This document shows positions 10,307-23,984 of a stretch of 64,000 nt of DNA, piece after piece. Origin of the DNA: Chrysoperla carnea (lineage: Eukaryota; Arthropoda; Insecta; Neuroptera; Chrysopidae). The position numbers and the translations under genes were made by a program. Below the pieces are notes generated by a model. That model was given only the letters and a program-made list of their open reading frames with translations, was not told where the DNA came from and made no database searches. The stretch covers positions 11,520,983-11,584,982 of the forward strand of contig NC_058337.1 in the NCBI RefSeq assembly GCF_905475395.1, given 5' to 3'. How positions within the stretch are numbered: the first letter of the stretch is position 1; each line of letters begins with the position of its first letter.

Positions 10307-10863
10307 CTGAAAAAAATGTCTGTCGCTTACAAAATACCTTTCATAACGACCGCACAAACCTTACACAATACTGGTAGACATTTTCCTCCCACCTCCTCCC
10401 CAAACTACTTCCGACTAGTAAAAGTGCTTCGTTTAGTGCTGCCAGTATTGTGTAACGATTGTGCGATCATTATGGAAGTTGTTTGGCAAAGCGGCAGAAT
10501 TTTTTTTCAGTTTTTACTTACTTTGTTTTGGGACCTCTCCCATGCTTGATTTCAAATTGCCGTCATGCCGTCAATCAGCCAGTCTGCTTTGCCTGATACT
10601 ATTTTCCCATAAAAGTAGGTACATATTTTAACAAGAAAATCGCACTTGAGTTTATCCGGTTAGTCCACTATTTTCCGGTTTACTTCAATTCCAATTTCCT
10701 CCAAAACTACCAAAGAGTTTTGTCTAAACTAAAAATAAAAAATACCCAGGGCAGGTAAAATATGAATACCTATAACATATCCTTTCAAATCGATAGAGTA
10801 AAGGGTATAATCGCAGTACATGATATTCAATTGTAACTTTAACCATTTTTATCTGGAAAACCG

Positions 10864-11411
10864 TTTTTATACCATGTATATATGCAATTATAAGTTTAGT
10901 CCCAAGTTTGTAAAGCTTAAAAATATTGATGCTACGAACAAAATTTTGGTATAAATGTCCATAAAATCATCTAATTAGTCCATTTCGACAGACGGTTGTC
11001 TGTCCGTCTGTCTGTCAACACTATAACTCAAAAACGAAAAGAGATATCAAGCTGAAATATTTAAAGCATGCCCAGGACGTAAAAAGTAAGGCCGAGTTGG
11101 TAAATGAGCAACATAGGTCAAGTGGGTCTTCTTGCAAAAACGTTAGAGATAGAACAAAAGCTTAAATGTAAAAAATGTTCCTTATAAAAAAATAAACAAC
11201 TTTTATTCAAAACATTTTTTCGTAAACATCACTATTTACCCTAGAGGGCGCAAATTGTACAGTATGTTTTATATGGGAATATCAGTTAGGTGTGTGTGAC
11301 ATGTGTGTATGTGTAATGTGACATGTGTGAGTGACATGTATGTATGTAATCAACACTGTCTATACATGGTATTTCTACAATTAACTCAGTCAATTGTTTG
11401 TTTTCACCTGA
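10864..11411 (-). repeat. R1 copy, inverted
   Basis: Near-complete copy in the opposite direction to 9718-10306, about 560 bp away. The two form a large inverted pair. It carries an extra GTGTGTATGTGTAATGTGACATG expansion near 11293-11345. Confidence 0.85.
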
Positions 11412-11981
11412 TCTTTATAAATGTTTTTTTCCACCAATGAATATTTATGAGGATTCTTTAGAAAATTATAAAGTTTTAATTGAACTTTTTTTTTCTATTT
11501 ACAAATGGTTTTGAATTTCCTATTGTTGTGATAACACTTTAAATCTTATAGTAAAATAATAGCGCATGTTTCGCAAGTTCACTTCTGTGCGCTTAAAATG
11601 AGTCCTAGTATAACAAAGTTACATGCTTGCAAATATTGTGAATTTTTAACGAAACAAAAAGTGTCGCTTTTTTTCTTTTGTTATTAACCGTATTATGTCA
11701 TAATTATTATGAAATTGCAAAATAATAGTTTTTTAATAACCAAATAATATTTAAGTAGAATATGATTAGCATTTTAAATTAATTTAATTGTTTTAAATAT
11801 AGATTAAAAATTTCATAATATTTCATAAATTTTATGAACCATAATATAAAAATATAAATTCATTAACAAATAATGGATAAAGATCAGGAAGTTAGTTTTA
11901 CATTTTTATTTGGGTTAAATATAGTTTAAAGATCAAAATAAAATATATCTAATAATATAAACAATCAAAATTAAAAAGTAG

Positions 11982-12050
11982 TAAAAATAAACAATTAACT
12001 GAGTTAATTATTGAAATACACCTGTATATACAGTGTTGAATATCAGACCT
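11982..12050 (+). repeat. R1 left-end fragment
   Basis: Only the first ~70 bp remain (AAACAATTAACTGAGTTAATT and the following block). It then breaks off. Confidence 0.7.
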
Positions 12051-12099
12051 TGAATAGTTTTATATTTAGAAAAATTATCTATTTGCCTCTATCTATTCC

Positions 12100-12297
12100 C
12101 CTCTATATTCTAAAGTGACACTTACTACGTTTAATGAGTTTGATTGGTCTATGAATGCACAAATCTTTTTATTTTTTCCCATAGTCATATTTCTAGAATT
12201 AGGCCTCAAATCGAAATTTGGTAAAGAGCTTTTCCATTTGTCTTGATAAGCTTAATTTACTGGTATAATTTTTTGCTATCAATAATAGAACACCCTG
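12100..12297 (-). repeat. Repeat R2, uninterrupted copy
   Basis: On the minus strand it matches 15458-15965. It reads straight through AATTATACCAGTAAATTAAG, whereas the other copy carries a pogo-like MITE at that point. It therefore preserves the empty target site. Confidence 0.8.
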
Positions 12298-12589
12298 TAT
12301 AACCCTTACTCGCTGAACTCTTTCTACATAAAACTGCAGTATAACGTCACCTCAACAAGCTCCGACTCAATTTGCGATATGAATTCCCATTATTATAGTA
12401 TTTTTTATATTTTTGTAAGTAGGTATTATTTATAATTTTATAAAAAAACAAAAGTATTGTTTTATTATTACGCAGTACTTTATTTTAAAAAAAATTATCA
12501 AAAGTCAATGGTTTTAACTTAAGTAGGTATTAGTGATTTCATTATTACCGATCAAACAAGATAATTTATTGTAAATAATGTATGAACAA

Positions 12590-13200
12590 ACAAGTGAAAA
12601 CAAACAATTGACTGAGTTAATTGTTGAAATACCATGTATAGGCAGTGTTGATAACACACTGTCACATTTCACATACATACATATCTGACATATTTAACTG
12701 ATATTCTCATATAATGCGCAAGTGTTGATGCGCAATCGTTTGTTTTTTTGACGTCACGTTAATAACAAAAGATATTCACTTTGATATTCCTATATTAATA
12801 CATACTATAAAATTTGCACCTAATTAACGCCCTCGTCGGTAAACAGTGATGTTTACAAAAAAAAGTTTCATACAAAAGTTTTTTATTTTTTTATAAGCAA
12901 CATTTTTTACATTTAAACTTTTGTTCTATCTCTAACGGTTTACAAGATGGGTCCTACGGACCCAAGACCGAATTGACCTATGATGCTCATTTACGAACTT
13001 GACCTGACTTTTTACGTCCTGAGTACGCTGTAAAAATTTCAGATCGATATCTTTTTTCGTTTTTGAGTTATCGTGACCACAGACGGACGGACGGACAACT
13101 GGAAATGGATTAATTAGGTGATTCTATGAACACCTATACCAAAATTTTGTTCGTAGCATCAATATTTTTAAGCGTTACAAACTTGGGACGAAACTTAATA
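12590..13200 (+). repeat. R1 copy, lacking the last ~60 bp
   Basis: Full left end and interior. The right end breaks off after AAACTTAATA. There is a local CACATTTCACATACATACAT insertion near the left end. Confidence 0.85.
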
Positions 13201-13598
13201 AAAATGTTATCTTGGAGCCAAAGCGGGATGTAAAGGGTAAGTGCTTAGGTTGCTTTTACTTTTATTACCTTCAGGGTCGATTTAACCATTATATAGAGTA
13301 GGCAACTACCTAGGAGCCCCGCATCAGTCAGAGGCATAAGGAGAAAATTTAATTGGAAAATTTGTATCCTCAATGATAATAGGTATTATTCTTTTTTTTT
13401 CGAAGTTATTAGTGTATTATATAGTTTTATTGCATTTCAGGATGTACAATCGCCAAGGCAATTTTGGATAAAAGGCATGATTTTTTTTATATGAAGCTGT
13501 GTAAGTCTAAATCAGTTCTGAAAATTTTAGGAGTGGAGGGGGGAGAATACTTGTTTATACCCATATACCGATTTTCATGACAAAATTCGCATTTATAA

Positions 13599-13753
13599 TT
13601 TTTATACCATGTATATATGAAATATACATAGTATATTAAGTTTCGTCCCAAGTTTGTAACGCTTAAAAATATTGATGCTACGAAAAAAATTTTGGTATAG
13701 GTGTTCATAGAATCACCTAATTAATCCATTTCCGGTTGCCCGCCCGTCCGTCG
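13599..13753 (-). repeat. R1 right-end fragment, inverted
   Basis: About 155 bp from TTTTTATACCATGTATATAT to the GTCCGTCCGT region. It is truncated there. Confidence 0.8.
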
Positions 13754-14018
13754 TTTTGGTCCTGAAATATTTAAATACATAACATTATCTATTAAATTAT
13801 CAATTTATCCAGTTTTTACATTCCATAGCACACTAGTTATAAAATTAAAAAATATACTTTTATAACTATGCAAAATATTAAGAATCGGCCTTATTTGTCA
13901 ATTTGTAGTAGGCTGGATTTAAACTTCTGTTTTCGGTTCAGTATCTTAAAATATGTGACCCATAACCCTGTATGACTTAAATGCGTCACATCAGGTAAAA
14001 TAATTGATAATAGAGAAA

Positions 14019-14655
14019 ACAAGTGAAAAGAAACAATTGACTGAGTTAATTGTTGAAATACCATGCATAGTCAGTGTTGATTTCTTTATCACATAACACA
14101 TACAAAAATGTATAGACAGTGTTGATGCGCAATCGTTTGTTTTTTTGACGTCACGTAAATAACAAAAGATATTCACTTTTAAATAGACACACACAACTGA
14201 TATTCCTATATTAATACATACTATAAAATTTGCACCTAATTAACGCCCTCGTGGGTAAACAGTGATGTTTACAAAAAAATGTTTCAAACAAAAGTTTTTT
14301 ATTTTTTTATAAGAAACATTTTTTACATTTAAACTTTTGTTCTATCTCTAACGGTTTACAAGATGGGTCGTACGGACCCAAGACCCAATTGACCTATGAT
14401 GCTCATTTACGAACTTGACCTCACTTTTTACGTCCTGAGTACGCTGTAAAAATTTCAGCTCGATAACTTTTTTCGTTTTTGAGTTATCGTGTCCACAGAC
14501 GGACGGACGGACGGACAACCGGAAATGGACTAATTAGGTGATTTTATGAACAGCTATGACAAAATTTTTTTCCTAGCATCATTATTTTTAAGCGTTACAA
14601 ACTTGGGACTAAACTTAATATACTATGTATATTTCATATTTGCATGGTATAAAAA
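14019..14655 (+). repeat. R1 copy, full length
   Basis: Both ends and all internal landmarks are present. A small internal duplication gives two TAGTCAGTGTTGAT-like segments (about 14066 and 14111). Confidence 0.85.
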
Positions 14656-15457
14656 TGTGCTAACAAGTGTCACATGATTAACTTAATTGTTATTGTTTAT
14701 AAGCTCCAATAGGCCTTTTAATTATCCTTATTTAAAACTTTTTTAGCTTGGATAGATAGAATTTCTAGTAAGAAGCACCATGTTAATAAATTTCTTTATC
14801 TGGTTCTGATAGTAATTTTTTAGTACTATACAAACCGTTAGGTAATTAAACTTGGAACCAGGGTGGTTTCGAATTTCTCAAATATCTTTATTAGGTCCGA
14901 ATTTATTACGAAATGAAGCATAAAACTTAAAGACTTTCTTTATTACCATTATCTTTGATTTTTAATAAAACCGCAGGTTTGTGGTTTATAATTAAGTATT
15001 TTACAGGGTGGACCCCATTTTAATCTGTTATAGCTAATAGCTCATTTTGTATTTAATCAATCAATAAATAACTTTAACAAAAGTTGTAGAGTTTGATCGG
15101 GGACATCATGTTCCGACATCAGATTGGATTTAGTTGTCCGGGAATTGCTTTAACAGGCAATTTAGAGTCTAAAAAGTTGATCCTCATAAAAACTAACATT
15201 TTTTATTTATAACATTTTTTCGAAAATCGTTAGCTTTCGGAGGAAATGCGACATAAAAATATGTCATTATTGCATTTCCAAACATCTGTCCGAAAGAAAA
15301 CTGAATAGATGCGATACAATTTATAAGTATTTTCACCATCGATATCATTTTACCTAAAGACTTGAGTTTTCATTCACATTTGAAATCATAAAACTGACCC
15401 TTTTCTTTAAGGATAAATTCAATGCAATTATGGGTATTTCCCAATTATACAGAATGT
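14656..15457. other. Gene-free stretch with an imperfect hairpin
   Basis: No coding region seen. An imperfect stem formed by CTTTCGGAGGAAATGC and GCATTTCC...TCCGAAAG lies at about 15232-15296. ACAGGGTGGACCCC at 15003 resembles a transposon end. Confidence 0.4.
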
Positions 15458-15965
15458 TCTGTTATTGATAGCAGATAATTATACAGTAGAACCTCGATAA
15501 GTTAAAGTCCAAGGGAAACACAAAATATTTTAAGTTATAGAGGTTTTAAGTTATCAAGGGTCTATGTTAGGTAAAGGTTAATATAGAGGTATGTACATGT
15601 TTTAGTTAATATAGAGGTATGTACAAGTTTCTATGTAGCTACTGAGGGCCTATACAGAGATTATTTATTTAAGTTATAGAGGTTGCGTATTTTAAGTTAT
15701 AGAGGTTTTGGGCTCTGATGGGAAGGGAACATAGTATTTTTTGAAGTAACAGATGTTTTTATGTTACCGAGGTTTAAGTTATCGAGGTTCTACTGTACCA
15801 GTAAATTAAGCTTATCAAGACATATGGAAATGCTCTTTACCGAATTTCGATCTGAGGCCTGATTCGGGAGATGTGGCTATGAGAAAATTAGAAAAATTTA
15901 TGATTTCACAGACCTATCAAATCCATTAAATTAGTAGGTGTCAGTTTAGAATATAGAGGGGACTA
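15458..15965 (+). repeat. Repeat R2, copy interrupted by a pogo-like MITE
   Basis: The two flanks, 15458-15483 and 15798-15965, match the continuous R2 copy at 12100-12297 (minus) on both sides of a TA dinucleotide. Confidence 0.8.
15484..15795. mobile_element. pogo/Tigger-like MITE (312 bp)
   Basis: Inverted ends CAGTAGAACCTCGATAA... and ...TTATCGAGGTTCTACTG, flanked by TA duplications (15482-15483, 15796-15797). The R2 copy at 12100-12297 shows the site with a single TA. The interior repeats AAGTTATAGAGGTTTT-like motifs. CAGT... ends plus a TA target are typical of pogo/Tigger. Confidence 0.9.
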
Positions 15966-16563
15966 TCATAAAACAATAATTGATTCCGTATCTATATTAA
16001 TATATAATTTGATACCTCCCACATTTAAGTGTCTCTGTATTGGTGAAATAATTTGATAAATATGTATTATTTTTTGTTTTCTTTATAAATAAAGGCAACA
16101 AAATATTTTTTTATTTGGTCTGAACAAAAATCATTTGTTCACATAAGGTGACCTCTTGCCTATTAATTCCAAAATATTTAATATTAAAAATACAAGATTT
16201 CATTTTTGTACATTGATAATTCAACAGAACATACCTAAATGAGTGATATATTTGGTTAAGGAAATCCTATATAATAATTTGACTTGAAGCGAAATTGATT
16301 TGAATAGACCATTCACTCTTGGTCTCTTACATTTTAGATTGTTTTGTTTATGTAACAGTTTATTTTATATTTCTTTTATATCTTTTTTAAGTATTTGTAA
16401 TTATTTAATAATAAATAATATGTCCTACATAACACATACATACATATATAATAATAAATTTAAAAAATAAAAATATATGAATCTCCATTAAAGTGAAAGT
16501 AATAACTATCTTAAATTAAGCATTGAAAAACATTTCTGTAGAGTGTAGAAGGTTCATGTATTA

Positions 16564-17121
16564 CAGTAGAATCTCGATAAGTTAAACCTCGGTAACATAA
16601 AAACCTTAGTTACTTCAAAAAATACTACGTTCCCTTCCCATCAGAGCCCAAAACCTCTATAGCTTAAAATACGCAACCTCTATAACTTAAATAAATAATT
16701 TCTGTTAGGCCCTCAGTAACTAAAAGAAATTTTTCCACAACCTCTATAACATAAAATTGTGTGAATGAGTCATTTTGAAAGAGTGTCAAAACAACTGGTT
16801 TCGATATTTATTGCTTGCACGTTTTTACTTGTTAACGTAAACAATAACATTACCTATTGTTTGCTTTATCTAAATTCTTCAAAGCTTTTTATAAGTAGAT
16901 CACAGATTTTTATAAGTAGACTAAACCTTTAGTTGTTGTTTTATTTTTATGTAATGTAAGTAATGTGAATAAATATGATTACATATGTATTTAATTTTCA
17001 GTATTTTATTGAACCCATCCTTCTGATGCATTCAATAACATAGACCCTTGATAACTAAAAACCTCTATAACTTAAAATATTTTTTGTTTCCCTTGGACTT
17101 TAACTTATCGAGATTCTACTG
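16564..17121. mobile_element. pogo/Tigger-like MITE (558 bp), same family
   Basis: Ends CAGTAGAATCTCGATAAG and inverted TTATCGAGATTCTACTG, flanked by TA. The interior matches the MITE at 15484-15795 in the opposite orientation, with about 250 bp more in the middle. That extra part has no clear coding capacity. Confidence 0.88.
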
Positions 17122-17123
17122 TA

Positions 17124-20100
17124 TTATATGATATTCATTTCATATTTATAACATAATTCAATGTTCAATGTTCAATGTCCTCTGCTCTGTGCAGAATCTA
17201 TAAACAATTCTAGTCTCATATTATAGCAAATTTAGTTTACTTAAAAACATCTTGAAGTTACTATCAAAAACTAGTCCTTTAAGGTCTTTTTCGATTTTTG
17301 ACCAAGTTGCGTTCGGAGCTTGAGGTCACAAATTTGGATTATTCATTAGACCAACATCATAAACCAGTATACAAAAAATCAGAACTACCGGATTTTACGC
17401 AAACTACCCCGTACTTTCAAACGATAAAAGTACTGGATTATAATACTCTTACTCCTAAGTCAAATTGTATATATTTTCAGCTTCTGGTTTTGACCGGAAC
17501 TGCTTTCACATTCGTTTCTATGCCGACATTCCCAATTTCACAAACAAAAGATGTTGTGTTAATGAAACTTATTAACTATTGATTCAGTCAATATAGACGA
17601 AAAAAAGGCCGGACCTGGAAAAAATTACAATAGTGACTCTGAGGTTATAGATCGTTAGGGGGGCATGTAAATAACTTTAAAAAAAATTAAGAGAATTTTT
17701 CGTTCAGCTGTTTTTGAGAAAATCCAAAAAAATGGGAAAAAAAATTTGGAATGCGTTTTTCTCGGAATCTATTGGTTTAAGGGAAAAGTTTTTCAAATAA
17801 AAAATGTAGAAGACATTGTCAGCTACATTTTATGTCATTGGAGCAACGTCATACGAGTTAAATTACAAAAAGTAGGTGGCGTTAAAGTATCAAAAAAAGG
17901 GTTTTTCACGATTTTCATTAAGAAAAAATGATGTTTTTGTAAAAGTGTAAATGAGAAAGTTGTTTGACTCAAAATTAGCTTCAACTTTTATTTAAACAAT
18001 TTTTATGAAAAACTTACTGTTTCCGAGCTATAGTAAAACAATGTATGTTTAAAATAAACCAAGAAAATAAAAAGGAAATCAAGTACTCCTTTTCAAAATT
18101 TTAAAAAACTTTCAGATTTTTTAGCAAGCTGTATTTCAAAAACGGTAAGTATGTAATTCACTTGATGGGCAGATGTGAGAGAAAACTATCTACCGTTTAT
18201 TTTTCAACAGGTGGTCTCTCCTTTGTATAATAATATTATGTATGATATATAACAGTATGACTAATTTTAAATATAATTTGGCAGACTGATTAATTTTTTA
18301 AAACATCTGAGATAGAAATTTGTTTACTATTTTTACCTTTTTTGATATCCGTTAGAACATGTATTTTTAGAAAAAAGAGAAACTCTGTTTGAAAGAGACT
18401 TCTTTTTCATTTCTTGATAATAATGCGGTAATAAGATGGAATTATGGCCCGGCTGCTTCTAAATCGGCTTGGTATCAAAATGATCAGCGAATTTCGTCTC
18501 GGTATTTTAAAGCGTTTTCAATCAGACGGAGGCAAGTTTTAGGACAATATTAGTATTCGAATGAGTGGTATAAGGACAGTTTGCCATCCCAGTTTAAAAA
18601 TTTGGAAATAGCTTTTCAATCAATCGGTGATAGATTCTTAGGCTTTCGATTATGTCTTAAAAGGCAGGATAATGGACTAAATAAAGTGTTCCTTATTGCC
18701 CGTATTAAAGAGAAAAAAAACCGCTGAGTGCCAATAAATTGGAATAAATTTCGATAAATTTTATATAAAACTTTTTGTTGAGTCTGAGTTGTAGAGTTTT
18801 TCAATTGATATAAAGGAATCTTTACTATAACTTTCTATCAGAGTGATATATTAGTGGGATGGAAAATTTGATTATTCGATGAATTTGATAGAAATAATTG
18901 CACGGCATTTGTTCTGGCTTCACTAATCTAAATAATCATATGCAATTATAAAATAAGTTAGATATGTTTTTAATATCATTTAATTTTAATATCATTTAAT
19001 TTTAATATCATAGAAAATAATTTCAATTTTTATTATAATCTCAAGGATTTACAATTTAAATATTCACAATATTAATTTTATCATGAACATTTAAATATAA
19101 ATATTTATTAACATTTAAATATAAAGGTGTTTTTTTTATTGAAATCTAACACTTTAAAATAATCGTAATAAAAAGCAAAGCTTTACATGAAAGATGATTT
19201 TATATCGAATAAATAATTAATGTTCTCAACTCCTAATCCATGATAACAAATTTTATAAAATTCGGTTTATACCAATATATATATATATGCATATGGTAAG
19301 GTGCACGGCTTCAATTGTAATGAACTTCAATTTTGAAGGTTTTAATCATAAAGAGTAATCGATATAACTGCGTTGTCCATTTTCGACGATTCTATTAAAC
19401 ATTTCAAAAAATCGATTCGTTGTGTGCGTAGTCATGGTAGGGACAATAAAATCGATGCCAGCGCTTTAAGTGAAAAATTTTGGAGTTAAAGGGGGCTGTT
19501 ATGACTAATTTGCAATTCTTTACATGTTAATGTAATAGAAATGTCAAATTAAAATTATTGAAAAACACTAATTAATTAAACTTAATGCATTAAAAATTGT
19601 GAAAATAAGAAATCAAATTGAACAAATATTATTTTTCAAATGTAAATTATCATAATTATTTATTTAAATTTGTGAGACAAGAATATTAAATTTTAAATGT
19701 AAGTCTTAAATGCAATCCATACAATTATATATGCATCCATACAATTCTATAATTAAAGTAGTGTATCGTTACCATGGAAACGAAACTCACGCACGGAGCG
19801 AATATCCGGAATGTACATATATTTAAGTATATTTTCTGAAAATTTCAAGTTGATTTGAAAAATATTCGCGAAGATAAACGCATATATGCAAGGACATCTG
19901 TATACGTTCAAAGGTCTTTTGAAATTTTAAACGCGTTTTTCTCGAAACAGCGTTTTCAAAGTCGCTTAGCAAGATTTCTCAGAAACGGCTCGATCGATCG
20001 GTTTTGAATTTTTGCATAATCTTCTTAGATTTTTTCCAGGTATTAATCGGACGAATAAGATTTCTGAAAATTATTTCGATATTTTAGATACTTAAAATTT

Positions 20101-20979
20101 TTTCAAAATTTTGATTTTTTTTGGAAGCCTCAATTTCATCAAAAATCAAAATTTTGACTATTCCTTCGGTTAAAACCTGTATTCATCTATCGACTAACGA
20201 AATTTTCTGGATTTTAGATAATCGAAACCAGAGTTGTGGTGCCTCACCGCCGGACATTTTTTTTGGGGTACCTCCAAGAGATTGTCTACAGGAGCAGCAT
20301 CGTATCAAATTTTTTAAATCAGACAACGACCTCTTAAAGTTAAATATGTCATACATGTATACGTTTACTATACTTATGTAAAATAAATGATATTTCCAAA
20401 AAAAAAAAAATATAATGGTGTTTTTTTGCGCTCGTAACTGGCTATAGCCCCTTAACGCGATTTATAATTAGTCAAAACGCCTATGGTTTATCGGTATATA
20501 TTTAGCGATTTCATACATTCCACAACAAATGATCTGTCTTGCAAATTTTGCAAATTTGTACAATACATATTGTACACAAATCATTTGTTAACTAGAAAAA
20601 TTACTGGCACTAGAAATAAATAATGTTATCATTAGATTAGGTCGATTTCGCACCTAGGTTTTTTCTAGGCTCCATTCTAGTCAGCCGAGGCTTCCTCATT
20701 GATTCTTTCATAAATAAAAACATAGTAAAAATATTTATTTTAATTTCATTAAAAATAACACCATTTATTACCTGGGGAACTACCCAGCCGCAAAATCGTG
20801 GAAAGTTTCCTCGTAGGAAAGAAAAATACGTAGAATACGTAGAAGAAAAATGATGAATATTATTTATTAATTATTATTTTTGAATATAATATTTATGGAA
20901 GAAATAAGTTTAAATAAAACACATTCAAGATATGAAATTTACTACAGGTAATATAGAAGCTATTTACTCTTGTCCATAA
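17124..20979. other. Large gene-free block
   Basis: Several short open frames (17298-17582, 17746-17931, 20121-20381) have no recognisable domain, splice partners or coding bias. Low-complexity parts include a TTTAATATCATTTAAT tandem near 18968-19011 and an (AT) run near 19265-19280. Degenerate repeats such as the CTCAGAAACGGCTCGATCGA region near 19980 are probable transposon debris. Confidence 0.45.
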
Positions 20980-21698
20980 TGTACTAAATTACAGGAGTTA
21001 TTTTATTATTTAAATAGATTCAGAATCATGTACTGAAGGAAAATACACAAAATCCTTACTAAAATAGGCGGGGGGAGAAGTACCTCCATTTTAAGGGAAA
21101 CCGTTTTAGACTATATCTGTAATAGCATTTATTGTAGATAATTAAATTACTTACCTTTTTCGTAAAACAAATTTTTTTTGTATCACTAATCGTTTATGGC
21201 TAATACGACTATGACGATTTACTTATTGACTGTTTGACCGATATGTCTTCTAATATTTGTTTAAACAAGAAAATGCTAATAACTTAACTTTTAAATCTAC
21301 AAATTTTCTAAAACTTTTACTTTAAACTTTTCTTTCTAAAATTAATATTTATGAAGTTATAACGCGTTTAATGCTTCCAACCACCGGTTGTAAGATTAAT
21401 AAAAAAGAAGTATACATAGCGTAATGATAAAAATTCAATAAATATATGAAAAAAGTTAACGTTAGTGACATAATTAGCAATAAATTATTTGCCTTTTAAA
21501 AAAAAATTGTCTAAAAAGATTAAGTTATTACCATTTTGGGCTTAAAGTGCACGGTTGCGGGGTTATAGGCCGTAACGTTTTTTCTCAAAATGGAGGCACT
21601 TCCACGCCTATTCTTGTAAAGATTTTGTGTATTTACATTCAGTACGTGTTACTGAACCTATTTAAATAAACAAATAACTCCTGTAATTTAATGCAGAA
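20980..21698. repeat. Inverted-repeat pair with ~125-bp arms
   Basis: The left arm 20980-21105 is the reverse complement, with scattered mismatches, of the right arm 21573-21698 (shared blocks AATAACTCCTGTAATTTA, GATTTTGTGTATTTAC and TGGAGG...ACTTC). A third copy of the arm lies at 24085-24210. It is either a foldback element or two inverted copies of one repeat. Confidence 0.7.
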
Positions 21699-22872
21699 AA
21701 AAAATTCTCTGTAGCCTGAAGTAATTGATTAATAAAGTAGTCTTCCATAACATTATTTTCATTCAAGTTTATTTATAAAGTTCAATAATTCACTAACAGT
21801 AAGTTAATTAATAAATACTAAATAGTAACTGAAAACCAGTTGCATTCGCAGAATTACAATACATTACATAGTTACCTATAATGCGTATATTTATTATTAT
21901 TATTTTATTACATAAAATGTAAACTTGTAACTATTTCAGTGAATAAGAAAATTATGTAAATATCAAGTTTAACATAATCAATTATGAAATTATGAACAAT
22001 TCAAATTCAAAAGCTAAACATCTCTACGAATGATTAGCTCTTAATCCACAGTTTATTCAACAACTGAAATCTCTCAATTTTGACCAATTTTGACCGATTT
22101 CGATGAAAATTTGAGATGAATCTTTGTTATCCTCTAGATTAAAAGTTATATGGTGCCTAGTATTATTGCATTCAAATTGCAATATTTTGAAAACTATAAA
22201 TCCGAAACTGCTTGAACTTTTTGAGCATGTTGTAAGTTCCTAAATAAAATAAACTGAAAAGCAGCAAGCATTGATTTTAGTTCCTGTGGTAAATTCATCA
22301 TTTTTTTTTTACTGAATAAAACATAAAAACTTTGTTTTCATTATAAATATTTTTTTCATTTTCCAGGTTCAAAATATACTTAAATGACGCTCCTTAGATT
22401 TCATCGCTCTATCGATGCCCGTTGCCAATTTTAACGTATACTTTGCGACCCCTTAGATGAGGTGGTTACCACCCCCTGGGCAAAAGCATCACTAGTCACC
22501 ATATAACTTTTGATCTAGAAGGTGAGCAAAGCTTAATCCAAAATTTCCATTCAATCGCATTTATAGGAAAAAAGTTTGAAGCATTAAGCCTCGTTTACTG
22601 GAGTACAAGTCTCGCTGCAAAGTTTCAGCTTGATTGGATCTCGGAAAAGGAGATAAAAATCGAAGTTTTTTCGGCAGACAAGCAGACACGCAGACACTAC
22701 GAGTTAAAAGACTTCTTTTCTTTTAATTCGTGACATTAACATGAAAAATCAATTTTTTTTTAAATTTTCTTAGTAATTTTATTATACTTTCGAAAAAAAT
22801 TAAATTAAAAAACATGCAAGATATTTTCTGTGATTTGTGACTGTGACGTCTATGTTTATTTTAAGGTTCATA
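21699..22872. other. Gene-free stretch with transposon-like 3' sequence
   Basis: Near 22615-22700 the text CAAAGTTTCAGCTTGATTGG followed by GCAGACAAGCAGACACGCAGAC resembles the ends of common arthropod interspersed repeats. No coding region is seen. Confidence 0.4.
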
Positions 22873-23126
22873 CACGGTAAGAAATTTTGTGTGTATCATT
22901 TTGCCAGTATCGGTGAGAACAGAATCGCAACATTAGCAAAAGTAAGGGCATACGACTCAATGCATCATGGGCGTCAGACCCATACTGGTTGGCGATATCC
23001 ACAATACATCTGGTGGATTGCCCTATTCAATACTGTAATATTACTGCTCACAAAGATATACTCATAACATGACGTGTCTCTATATCATACCAACATTGTG
23101 ACAAACACTATACATTTCTTACCGTG
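22873..23126. mobile_element. Small terminal-inverted-repeat element (254 bp)
   Basis: The left end CACGGTAAGAAATTT pairs with the right end ATTTCTTACCGTG (inverted). There is no clear target duplication. The short open frame at 22837-23067 spans its left boundary and is not taken as a gene. Confidence 0.55.
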
Positions 23127-23699
23127 CAGTGTACAACCTAATTTGAATTTTAGTGCATATAAAATTTGCAGAAGCGAATGAAAAATTAAACCTTTAGAAT
23201 GACATAAATAGTACAACGAGGAAAATTACCTAGTCTATAATTTTTTGAAACATAAATAAAGAAAATATCTTTTGTTGTAAGTGCTCTCAATTTGTAATCT
23301 AGACAAATGATAAAGAATAATAAACAAATGGAAGTGGCCCGCCCTTACACAATGATAAATTTGAGTGTTTTATAATTTTTTTTTTGTTATTCTTTATCGC
23401 AATACAATATATAAATATTTCAAAAAATTTTATCTACAAGTATTTTTCCAATAAGAAACAAAATTCGTAGCGAAGGAGCTACGTTAGGTAAGCGAATTCC
23501 CACAGATTTTGAAAAAATAACACATTTTTCTTAAAATCGATAATTACATTTTTAATTTTTCAAGAATTTTTATTTCAAAAACTAACCGTTTAGACAAAAA
23601 ATCACACGAGTACTTTTTTACTTAAAACTGATCAAAAAATACAAAAATGTTCTTTATTTTGAAAAAATTCAAAATCTTGTACTTCGCGCATGTGCCGTT

Positions 23700-23880
23700 A
23701 GTACCGCACTCTTTTGTTGCATCAGGTAGAAAATAATATTCTAAGACGAAACGTTCTCTTCCATTTTGTGATAAGATGCACGGCTAGTTAGGTATTAATT
23801 AAAATAGGCAGCCAATCAGAATAATAATTTTCTACCTGATGCAACACAAGCGCGCGGTATTTACGGGACACCCTGTATAT
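23700..23880. repeat. Interspersed repeat R5, copy 2, with internal foldback
   Basis: TTGCATCAGGTAGAAAAT near 23717 recurs inverted as ATTTTCTACCTGATGCAA near 23850. It ends in GGACACCCTGTAT. The block TCTAAGACGAAACGTTC...TTCCATTTT matches 7905-8180 in inverse order. Confidence 0.6.
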
Positions 23881-23984
23881 ATAAATTTTAACGTTGGTCA
23901 TTTTTGATATCTATTAGGTAGGATCTATGAACATTTGAAGAAATTTTTTACAAAATTCCATCATCAGTACAAAAACAATAGCTC

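Noticed and set aside
13487..14194. Minus-strand open frames with hydrophobic stretches
   Set aside because: They fall in R1 repeats. The membrane-like stretch comes from AT-rich R1 end sequence that recurs in other copies with stops.
17298..17931. Two open frames that could be small proteins
   Set aside because: No known domain, no splice context, and surrounding sequence of repeat character.
22837..23067. 76-codon open frame
   Set aside because: Crosses the boundary of a terminal-inverted-repeat element and has no family features.
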